Of a stretch of DNA of 64,000 nt, positions 41,539 through 48,447 are shown one piece after another; within the stretch, counting starts at the first letter, position 1, and each line of letters begins with the position of its first letter. The stretch spans positions 1-64,000 of the forward strand of contig CAVEOA010000008.1 in NCBI GenBank assembly GCA_963617205.1. Reading direction: 5' to 3'. The position numbers and the translations under genes are program-made. The DNA is from UBA11524 sp963617205. GTDB taxonomy: Bacteria; Bacillota; Clostridia; Christensenellales; Aristaeellaceae. The notes below the pieces were generated by a model. It did no database searches. It saw only the letters and a program-made list of their open reading frames with translations, and had not been told where the DNA came from.

Positions 41539-41832
41539 ATGTACGAAGATGAAACGCTTGTTTGCCGTGACTGCGGCAATGAATTCGTGTTCTCCGCGTC
41601 CGAGCAGGCTTTCTTTGCCGAGAAGGGCTTCCAGAACAAGCCCTCTCGCTGCCCGAAGTGCCGCGCTGCCCGCCGTGCCCAGAATGGCAATGGCGCTTCC
41701 GCTCCCCGTCAGATGTATGACGTGGTGTGCGCGAACTGCGGCAAGGAGACTCAGGTCCCCTTCCAGCCCCGCGGAGATCGCCCCGTTCTCTGCCGTGAGT
41801 GCTTCGACGCTCAGCGTGCTTCCCGCTATTAA
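41539..41832 (+). CDS. CxxC zinc-ribbon domain protein (zf-trcl-like)
   Basis: The 97-residue protein has four CxxC pairs: CRDCGNEF, CPKCRAARR, CANCGKET and CRECF. The pattern, with FSASEQAFFAEKGFQNKP between the first two, is that of the probable zinc-ribbon family widespread in Clostridia and Chloroflexota. Function is unknown, though the domain is often seen near or fused to nucleic-acid-binding modules. It has a strong AAAGGAGG site, its own promoter and a terminator, and a leader of about 140 bases that may carry RNA structure. Confidence 0.88.
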   Translation: MYEDETLVCRDCGNEFVFSASEQAFFAEKGFQNKPSRCPKCRAARRAQNGNGASAPRQMYDVVCANCGKETQVPFQPRGDRPVLCRECFDAQRASRY

Positions 41833-41854
41833 TCAGCGGTAAAAACGCAGAATC

Positions 41855-41889
41855 GCCCATTCTTCGATTTGCTCGGAGGATGGGCTTTT
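41855..41889 (+). terminator. Terminator of the zinc-ribbon gene
   Basis: GCCCAT pairs with ATGGGC across an internally paired loop and is followed by TTTT. Confidence 0.75.
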
Positions 41890-41986
41890 CATATGCCTGT
41901 GTATACAAAGCCACAAGCCCAATCAAGCAACATGGCAGTTGAATGCGAATGTCCTTGAACGAAAACGGACGAAGTCCAAAAAACGA

Positions 41987-42017
41987 AGCCGAAGCTGCCA
42001 TAAAAACAGCTCCGGCT
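41987..42017 (-). terminator. Terminator of the citrate synthase-aspB transcript
   Basis: On the minus strand AGCCGGAGCTG/CAGCTTCGGCT (one mismatch) is followed by TCGTTTTTT, starting 6 bases after the stop codon at 42023. Confidence 0.85.
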
Positions 42018-42022
42018 TTAAA

Positions 42023-43417
42023 TCAGTGACTCTTGTGGAACAGCAGATGCTCGTAGCGATCCTTGTCGATGGAGCGCACCATGATTTCCAGCTCCTCATC
42101 GCCTAAGACCGTGTTGCGACCCTGCGCGTAGAGCTCCGCGACCATCTCGCGCAGTCGGACAATCAGCGGATCGGTCTTGGCAACCATCTCATCGCCCGTC
42201 AGGCGGAAGAAGCTGTTGAACCAGTGCGCGACGCCTGCGGTGCCGGATGTCGCGTCAACCGCAACAAGCGCCGGACGATTGAGAATCTTCGCGGTGTCGA
42301 AGATGTTGTAAATCTCCTCGTCCTTCAGCAGACCATCCGCATGGATGCCGGCACGCGTGACGTTGAAGTGACGTCCGACAAACGGCTGACGCGGGCTGAT
42401 TTCCAGACCGATTTCGCGCTCCATGTACTCGGCGATTTCTGTCACGGCGGTCAAATCCATGCCGTCAAGCGTGCCGCGCAGGGAGGCGTATTCAACGGCC
42501 ATCGCCTCGAGCGGGCAGTTGCCGGTGCGTTCGCCGATGCCCAGCAGCGAGCAGTTGACGGACGAGCAGCCATACATCCATGCAGTGCCGGCGTTGCTGA
42601 CGACCTTGTAGAAGTCGTTGTGACCGTGCCACTCCAGCTGCTCGGACGGCACCATGGCGTAGTGATTCAGACCATAGATGATGCCGGGCACGGAACGCGG
42701 CAGCGAGGCGCCGTAGTAGTGTACGCCGAAGCCCATCGTGTCGCAGGCGCGGATTTTAATCGGGATGCCAGCCTCCTTCGACAGCCTCATGAGCTCCTCT
42801 GCGAAGGGAAGCACAAAGCCGTAGAAGTCCGCACGGGTGATGTCCTCAAAGTGGCAGCGCGGACGGATGCCGCGGTCGAGCGCCGCCTTGACGATGCCCA
42901 GATACTTGTCCATCGCCTGCTTGCGCGTCAGGTGCATCTTCTTGAAGATGTGGTAGTCCGAGCAGGAAACGAGGATGCCGGTTTCCTTCACGCCGGCTGC
43001 CTTGACCAGCTCGAAGTCCTTCTCGTTTGCGCGAATCCATGTCGTGATTTCCGGAAACTCAAAGCCCAGATCCTGGCAGGCATGGAGCGCTTTCTTGTCC
43101 TTCTCCGTATAGAGGAAGAACTCCGACTGGCGCACGAGTCCCTTCGGACCGCCCAGACGATGCATGAGCTTGAACAGGTGCACAATCTGATCCACCGTGA
43201 ACGGGCTGACGGACTGCTGACCGTCGCGGAAGGTCGTGTCGGTCATCCAGATTTCGTCCGGCATGTTCTCCGGCACGTGGCGCATGTTGAACGCCACCTT
43301 CGGAATGGACTCATAGTCGTAGAGCTCGCGGTACAGGTTCGGCTCCTCAACATCCTGCAGGCTGTACTGATAGCGGTTGATCATCAACAGGTTGGATTTC
43401 GGGTCAAACTCCAGCAT
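42023..43417 (-). CDS. Probable Re-type citrate synthase (isopropylmalate/homocitrate synthase family)
   Basis: The 464-residue protein belongs to the DRE-TIM aldolase family: DTTFRDGQQS (metal Asp and catalytic Arg), RCHFEDITRADFYG, EWHGHNDFYKVV (metal His-x-His), and GIHADGLLKDEEIYN. It lacks the leucine-regulated C-terminal domain of LeuA. The N-terminus and the GVHYYGASLPRSVPGIIYGL segment recall the Clostridium kluyveri Re-citrate synthase, so I read it as acetyl-CoA plus oxaloacetate to citrate. Homocitrate or isopropylmalate synthesis are the alternatives. ATG 43417 follows GGGAGG. aspB lies 123 bases upstream on the same strand; oxaloacetate links the two. Confidence 0.85.
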   Translation of the reverse strand: MLEFDPKSNLLMINRYQYSLQDVEEPNLYRELYDYESIPKVAFNMRHVPENMPDEIWMTDTTFRDGQQSVSPFTVDQIVHLFKLMHRLGGPKGLVRQSEFFLYTEKDKKALHACQDLGFEFPEITTWIRANEKDFELVKAAGVKETGILVSCSDYHIFKKMHLTRKQAMDKYLGIVKAALDRGIRPRCHFEDITRADFYGFVLPFAEELMRLSKEAGIPIKIRACDTMGFGVHYYGASLPRSVPGIIYGLNHYAMVPSEQLEWHGHNDFYKVVSNAGTAWMYGCSSVNCSLLGIGERTGNCPLEAMAVEYASLRGTLDGMDLTAVTEIAEYMEREIGLEISPRQPFVGRHFNVTRAGIHADGLLKDEEIYNIFDTAKILNRPALVAVDATSGTAGVAHWFNSFFRLTGDEMVAKTDPLIVRLREMVAELYAQGRNTVLGDEELEIMVRSIDKDRYEHLLFHKSH

Positions 43418-43540
43418 GATACGTTCCTCCCTTTTTTCAATAATATAATAAGGAAGAGAGCAATATGCTCGCATACTGCCCTCCCGGTGTGATGCGTCTA
43501 TGCATACAAATTGATGCAATTTTGATGCGGTTGAAAGGGC

Positions 43541-44740
43541 TTAGACGAGCCGACCGACAAATTCCTCGATGCGGCGCAGACCCTCCATGCATGTTTCCAT
43601 GGCGACCGCGTAGCTCAGGCGGCAGAAGCCTTCCGCCTCGAAGGCGTTGCCCGGCACGACGGCGACATGCTTGTCCGCCAGCAGCAGCTCGGCGAACGTC
43701 TGACTGCAGTCGATAACGCGGCCGTTGTACTGCTTGCCGAGGATTTCCTTGATGTTCAGCATGAGGTAGAACGCGCCCTGCGGCTTCATGCAGGACAGAC
43801 CGCTGATGCTGTTGATCTTCTCGACCATGGCGTTGCGGCGCGCCTCGAACTGCGCAACCATGTCCGTCACGCATTGCGGATCGCCCTGCAGCGCCTTCAT
43901 CGAGGCGTACTGAGCGATGGCGTTGGCGTTGGACGTCGCGTGGGACTGGAAGCTCGTCATGGCGCAGATTTCGATGCGTGGACCCGCAACATAGCCGATG
44001 CGCCAGCCGGTCATGGCGTATGCTTTTGACATGCCGTTCACCACGAACGTCTGATTCTTGATGGCTTCGCCCAGCTCGGCGATGGACACATGCGTCAGCC
44101 CATCGTAGAGCAGCTTCTCATAGATTTCGTCGCTGACGACGTAGAACGGATGGCTGACCGCCAGGTCCGCCACGAACTGCAGCTGCTCGCGTGACCAGAC
44201 GGAGCCGTTCGGGTTGCTCGGGCTCGTCAGGATGATGGCCTTTGTGCGGCGCGTGACCTTTGCGGCGATGTCCTGCGACGTCGGAATGAAGTTGTTCTTC
44301 TCGTCCGACGGGATGAACACCGGCACGCCGCCTGCCATGCGCACCATTTCGGGGTACGATACCCAGCAGGGCGTCGGGATCAGCACCTCGTCGCCGGGGT
44401 CGATGATGCACTGGAAGATGGTATACAGGCTGTGCTTCGCGCCGGAGGAGACGATGATGTCAGACGGCGTGTAATGCAGGTGATTATCGCGTTCGAGCTT
44501 GTCGCAAATCGCCTGACGGAGCGCGACGGTGCCGGCAGCCGGCGTATAGCGCGTCATGCCGAGGTCGATGGCTTCCTTCGCGGCGTCGCAGATATAGGCA
44601 GGCGTCGGGAAATCCGGCTCACCTGCGCCAAAGCTGATGACATCCACACCGGCAGCCTTCATTTCCTTTGCACGCGAATCGATGGCGAGCGTGGGGGAGG
44701 GTGCAATATTCTGACAGCGATGAGAAACAGACAGTGCCAT
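43541..44740 (-). CDS. aspB: Class I aminotransferase, aspartate aminotransferase type
   Basis: This PLP enzyme exchanges amino groups between aspartate and 2-oxoglutarate. The 399 residues show FGAGEPDFPTP, SGAKHSLYTIFQ, TSPSNPNGSVW, VSDEIYEKL, the PLP-lysine in VNGMSKAYAMTGWRIGY and the substrate Arg in FCRLSYA, as in the AspB/Ib group. ATG 44740 has AGGAGG 7 bases upstream. A good promoter lies 100 bases upstream, leaving a leader rich in A/T with an ATGCATT palindrome at 44775. It is probably cotranscribed with the citrate synthase. Confidence 0.93.
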   Translation of the reverse strand: MALSVSHRCQNIAPSPTLAIDSRAKEMKAAGVDVISFGAGEPDFPTPAYICDAAKEAIDLGMTRYTPAAGTVALRQAICDKLERDNHLHYTPSDIIVSSGAKHSLYTIFQCIIDPGDEVLIPTPCWVSYPEMVRMAGGVPVFIPSDEKNNFIPTSQDIAAKVTRRTKAIILTSPSNPNGSVWSREQLQFVADLAVSHPFYVVSDEIYEKLLYDGLTHVSIAELGEAIKNQTFVVNGMSKAYAMTGWRIGYVAGPRIEICAMTSFQSHATSNANAIAQYASMKALQGDPQCVTDMVAQFEARRNAMVEKINSISGLSCMKPQGAFYLMLNIKEILGKQYNGRVIDCSQTFAELLLADKHVAVVPGNAFEAEGFCRLSYAVAMETCMEGLRRIEEFVGRLV

Positions 44741-44841
44741 AACCATTCCTCCTGCATTCAAAGAGCTGATTTAATGCATTTTCATGGACTTCGCCATTGA
44801 AATCCAAACAGAAAAATGAAATCTGAGCGGATAACAAATTG

Positions 44842-44870
44842 ATTATATCTTCATATCGTAAAAAAATCAA
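44842..44870 (-). promoter_or_regulatory. aspB promoter
   Basis: TTGATT and a perfect TATAAT on the minus strand are 17 bases apart. A direct copy of AAATGCATT flanks it on the far side (44886-44894) and AATGCATTTT occurs in the leader (44774-44783), which may be operator half-sites. Confidence 0.75.
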
Positions 44871-44925
44871 GTAAAAAAACGAGAAAAATGCATTGATGAA
44901 TCAAATTCCTGCAAATCAGGAATGC

Positions 44926-44959
44926 AAAACGCCCGACATCGCGGTCTGCCGGGCGTTTT
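44926..44959. terminator. Bidirectional terminator near the O-antigen-ligase-like gene end
   Basis: A 10-bp stem AAAACGCCCG/CGGGCGTTTT with an inner pair gives a hairpin with A and T tails. It ends the minus-strand gene whose stop is at 44979. Confidence 0.85.
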
Positions 44960-44978
44960 GGCTTGCATGATTCACTTT

Positions 44979-46541
44979 TTATTCCTTCATTTTGACTTTC
45001 GCTGCCGGCATGTAACCTTCCCCTGTGCAGCACAGCCCCAGCACGCAGTAAAACATCGGCGACACAAGGCAGATGCTGAAGGTGAACATCGACTGCGTCA
45101 GGAAACCGACCGCCATCAGCGCCCACAGTAAGCTGCCGTGCTTCCGCGCATGATGAACCGCCGCCCAACAGAGCGCCAAGAACAGCACTGCCGCCGGAAT
45201 GCCGCAGTTCACCGCGGTTTGCAGGAGCAGATTGTGCGGATTATCGAAGTTCTGCGTCAGATGTTGACTTGTTTCCCTCAGGTAGCTGCGGAAGGCGTAA
45301 TAGAACGTGTCGGGACCTGTGCCGAAACACGGCGAACGCGTGGACAAATCAGCCGTCATCCGCCATACGCCCAGCCGCTCGGAACCGAACGAATCCTGCG
45401 CGCGCCCGTGCAGCGTCTCCTGTAACTCCCACAGCCAGCTTCCCTCTGCTGCCGGCAGGACGTACACAAGCGTCAGCGCGACGGCCAGCACACCGCACGT
45501 CAGCGCAATCAGCCATTTCCATTTCACCTCTGCCAGCGGATGACGGCGAAGCAGAATCGACGCGGTAAGCGCAAGCATCCCTGCGAGCAGCAGAAGCAAT
45601 GCCGCAGCGCTCGCCGTCAGCATGATGTCCTCCGAGCCGTCCAGCCACGGCAGCAGCACGCTCTTGCGCAGCGCGGCGAGCAGCAGCACCATGCCAAGCA
45701 CCAGCGCTGTCCCTGCGCGGCAGTCCGGTCGGCGCATCGACAGCGCGATGAGGAGGAGCAGCGTTACGCCGAGCGCAATCAGCCCGCTCTGCACCTCCAT
45801 GCACAGCAGGAGCAGCACGCCGAGCAGACCGCCAGTCAGGTGGATATGCCGATGCTCTCCGCCGAGGACGAAGCTGCCCAGCAGTCCCGGCATCAACAGG
45901 CAGAGCCACGCGCTGACCATATCGATATTGCCAAGCGTCCCCTGAAACTCGTAGTTTGTGCGGATGCTCCGTCCGCTCGGGAACAGATTAAGCGGATTCA
46001 GCCCTGCGTACTGCATCAGCACAATCAATGCGTACGCCGCGACCGAGATGCTGCACGCGCTCAGCACCCACGAGGTGCGCACAGGCAGCTGGCTCAGGCT
46101 GAGGAAAATCAGCAGATAGCAAACGAGGGTGATCAGCCCTTCGTACCGTTCAGCACCCCAGATGACGGCGGACACATGCCGCGCATTCTCCGTATCCGCC
46201 CATGTGCCGAACCGTGCGGACAGGCACAGCCACGCGCCGTACGCGAATGCAATGCCAGGCGGCACCGTCATGCGAGGATGCTGCCGCCGGATGAGCCGCC
46301 AGATCAGCACGGCAAGCACCGTCACGGCGGTCAGGACAAGCATCCCGTCCCATTTGGCGCGGGTGAGGTTGCTGTAGCTCTGCGGCGTCATGTCCAGCAG
46401 TGCCTGAAGCACGGGCACCTCGCCGGAATCGAGCGCCGCAAGCGTGTTTTTTTCGCCCAGCAGCCAGAAGGGGAAGACTGCCAGCCACAGGGCGGCAATC
46501 ATCGTCGGAACGTTGGCGAAACACCGTCTTTTTTCGGTCAT
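44979..46541 (-). CDS. O-antigen ligase/polymerase-like multi-spanning membrane protein
   Basis: The 520-residue protein has about twelve hydrophobic helices, with a large outer loop before the last few. That loop holds GTGPDTFYYAFRSYL and FDNPHNLLLQTAVNCGI, the Wzy_C/WaaL pattern in which an Arg and His-type residue act on polyprenyl-linked glycans. In Gram-positives such proteins polymerise or ligate surface polysaccharides. ATG 46541 is set by GAGG 5 bases ahead; the codon two earlier is GTG. A hairpin separates it from recR upstream. It could act on the glycan made by the 23308-26573 genes. Confidence 0.86.
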   Translation of the reverse strand: MTEKRRCFANVPTMIAALWLAVFPFWLLGEKNTLAALDSGEVPVLQALLDMTPQSYSNLTRAKWDGMLVLTAVTVLAVLIWRLIRRQHPRMTVPPGIAFAYGAWLCLSARFGTWADTENARHVSAVIWGAERYEGLITLVCYLLIFLSLSQLPVRTSWVLSACSISVAAYALIVLMQYAGLNPLNLFPSGRSIRTNYEFQGTLGNIDMVSAWLCLLMPGLLGSFVLGGEHRHIHLTGGLLGVLLLLCMEVQSGLIALGVTLLLLIALSMRRPDCRAGTALVLGMVLLLAALRKSVLLPWLDGSEDIMLTASAAALLLLLAGMLALTASILLRRHPLAEVKWKWLIALTCGVLAVALTLVYVLPAAEGSWLWELQETLHGRAQDSFGSERLGVWRMTADLSTRSPCFGTGPDTFYYAFRSYLRETSQHLTQNFDNPHNLLLQTAVNCGIPAAVLFLALCWAAVHHARKHGSLLWALMAVGFLTQSMFTFSICLVSPMFYCVLGLCCTGEGYMPAAKVKMKE

Positions 46542-46560
46542 AGGCACCTCATTAGCAAAG

Positions 46561-46591
46561 CAGGCAATACCGCGCGCTTGCGATATTGCCT
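46561..46591 (-). terminator. Hairpin between recR and the ligase-like gene
   Basis: CAGGCAATA/TATTGCCTG form a perfect 9-bp stem with extra inner G-C pairs. A short T-containing tail follows on the minus strand, so it may attenuate read-through. Confidence 0.55.
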
Positions 46592-46596
46592 GAATG

Positions 46597-47196
46597 TTAC
46601 AATTCTCTTCTGCCCTCCATGGCTTTTGAGAGCGTTACCTCATCGGCGTATTCGAGGTCGCTGCCGACCGGTACGCCGTGCGCGATGCGGGTGCATTTGA
46701 TGCCCATCGGCTTAATCAGCCGCGCAATGTAGGTCGCGGTTGCCTCGCCCTCGATATCGGGATTTGTCGCGAGGATGACCTCGGTGACCTTCTCCGTCCG
46801 CAGGCGCGCCATCAGCTCCCTGATGCGGATGTCATCCGGTCCGACGCCGTCCATGGGCGACAGCGTACCGTGCAGGACATGATACAGCCCGTGATAGTCG
46901 TGCATACGCTCCATCGCGGCGACATCACGCGGGTCGCGCACGACGCAAATCTGCCCGTTGTGGCGCTCCTCATTCGCACAGACGGCGCACTTTTCCGCAG
47001 ATGCAAAATTGCCGCACTGCTCGCAGTAGCGGATGGCCTTGCGCCCCTGCCAGATGGCGGCTGCCAGCGCGTGCACCTCATCCAGCGGCAGCCCGACGAT
47101 GTAATACGCCAGACGCGTTGCCGTCTTCTGACCGATGCCGGGCAGGCGGGAGAGCTCCGACACCATCCGCTCAATCGGTTCAATTTGTCCTGACAT
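46597..47196 (-). CDS. recR: Recombination mediator RecR
   Basis: RecR helps load RecA at gaps with RecO. The 199 residues have the helix-hairpin-helix LSRLPGIGQKTATRLAYYI, the Cys4 zinc finger CEQCGNFASAEKCAVC, and the Toprim motifs VVRDPRDVAAME and ATNPDIEGEATATYIA. The start codon overlaps the ybaB stop by one base (TGATG), so the two are coupled. dnaX, the usual upstream neighbour, is not present. Confidence 0.97.
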   Translation of the reverse strand: MSGQIEPIERMVSELSRLPGIGQKTATRLAYYIVGLPLDEVHALAAAIWQGRKAIRYCEQCGNFASAEKCAVCANEERHNGQICVVRDPRDVAAMERMHDYHGLYHVLHGTLSPMDGVGPDDIRIRELMARLRTEKVTEVILATNPDIEGEATATYIARLIKPMGIKCTRIAHGVPVGSDLEYADEVTLSKAMEGRREL

Positions 47197-47540
47197 CAGA
47201 ACAGACCGCCCATACCGCCCATGCCGGGCGCCATTTTGCCCATGGTTGCCTCACGGTTCGCCTCGCCCTTGCGAAGCGCCTCGTTGACGGCGGCGATGAT
47301 CAGATCCTGCAGCATTTCGACATCCTCGGGGTCAACGACCGTGGGGTCGATGGTCAGGGAGAGCAGCTCGCGCTTGCCACTGACCTTGACGGACACGACG
47401 CCGCCGCCGGATTGCGCTTCATACTCCTGCGCATCGAGCTTTTCCTGCGCTTCGGTCATGGCCTGCTGCATTTTTTGTGCCTGACGCATCAGCTGCTGCA
47501 TGTTTGCGCCGCCGCCGAAGCCGAAATTCTGTCTTGCCAT
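47196..47540 (-). CDS. ybaB: YbaB/EbfC nucleoid-associated protein
   Basis: This small DNA-binding protein is common next to recR. The 114 residues contain MRQAQKMQQAMTEAQEKL and VSVKVSGKRELLSLTIDPTVV, both typical. The ends are glycine- and methionine-rich. ATG 47540 is fixed by AGGAGG 9 bases upstream; an in-frame ATG at 47558 would include the site. It forms a two-gene unit with recR. Confidence 0.95.
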   Translation of the reverse strand: MARQNFGFGGGANMQQLMRQAQKMQQAMTEAQEKLDAQEYEAQSGGGVVSVKVSGKRELLSLTIDPTVVDPEDVEMLQDLIIAAVNEALRKGEANREATMGKMAPGMGGMGGLF

Positions 47541-47655
47541 TGTTGAGTTCCTCCTCATTGTTTATGGATGATAGATCATTGCATGATTTCCCTGCACCCT
47601 TTGCAATGCACTTTTTCATCGCGGTCGGGGAATGCGGGTCGTTATGTGGCTTGCC

Positions 47656-48384
47656 TTAAATCTTTCGGATATCAAGATTTCCTGAAACCGTGGTCACCCT
47701 GACGGTAGGTGCGCCGTCAACGATGGATACCCCATCCGTCAGCATTCTGCCGGAAACGGAGCGCAGAATCGCATCGCACTGCTCCGAGGGAATCTCCAGC
47801 CCGATGCTGCCCGACACCGACGCCGCCTTGAAGCTCGTGAACATGTCCGTAAACGAGAGCATCGCGCCGCGGCTGACCGACGAGAGCGAAACATTGCTGA
47901 AGGACAGATGCTCCAGGCAGAGCGCGCCGGTCGTCGTGAAGAGAGAGCAATTCTGACCGCGCAGGTCGTTGCCGGCAATGTCGCCGCCGTTTTTGACGGA
48001 CAGGCTCAGGCTGTTTACGTCCGAGAGCATGACGAAGCCGGACAGCGATTCAACGGACAGGTCGCTGACCGACAGACCGCGAATGTGAATGCTGCCGGAG
48101 GTCGTCCGCAGCTCCACGCGCCCCTTCCACGAGCGCGGTACGCGCACCGTTGCCTGAAGCCACCGCGCACTCAGCGGCAGCGGCGATAAGGCGGCAGGCG
48201 ACTGGTCCATCGTGAGCGTATCGCCGTTTTGCGTCAGGGTAATTGCCTTCATGTCGTGGTCATCGCCGGACGCCATGATCTGAATTTCCTGCGTGTCATC
48301 CGCATAAACCTCCAGCAGGGTGCCGGAGAGGTGGATGACCAGCTGCGTAATCGTCAGCGCCGGAAAGGAAGAGCGGGTATTCAT
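47656..48384 (-). CDS. DUF4097-type beta-strand-repeat protein
   Basis: The 242-residue protein consists of short repeating strands (LSVSDLSVESLSGFVMLSD, SLSLSVKNGGDIAGNDL, AASVSGSIGLEIPSEQ, VRVTTVSGNLDIRKI) that form the right-handed helix typical of DUF4097 proteins. It has no signal peptide or membrane helix, so it may be cytoplasmic. Such proteins are often linked with putative sensors or adhesins, but the role is unknown. GGAGGTG precedes the ATG at 48384. It lies between topoisomerase genes and ybaB, all on one strand. Confidence 0.82.
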   Translation of the reverse strand: MNTRSSFPALTITQLVIHLSGTLLEVYADDTQEIQIMASGDDHDMKAITLTQNGDTLTMDQSPAALSPLPLSARWLQATVRVPRSWKGRVELRTTSGSIHIRGLSVSDLSVESLSGFVMLSDVNSLSLSVKNGGDIAGNDLRGQNCSLFTTTGALCLEHLSFSNVSLSSVSRGAMLSFTDMFTSFKAASVSGSIGLEIPSEQCDAILRSVSGRMLTDGVSIVDGAPTVRVTTVSGNLDIRKI

Positions 48385-48447
48385 GCGCGTTCACCTCCGT
48401 CATGTATTCCATCATAGCACGTTTTTCATTTGCTTGCAAGTATCGCT

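Noticed and set aside
47541..47655. SRP RNA gene near recR/ybaB
   Set aside because: The conserved GGAAGGAAGCAG-type core of SRP RNA is absent on both strands, and the gap is only 115 bases.
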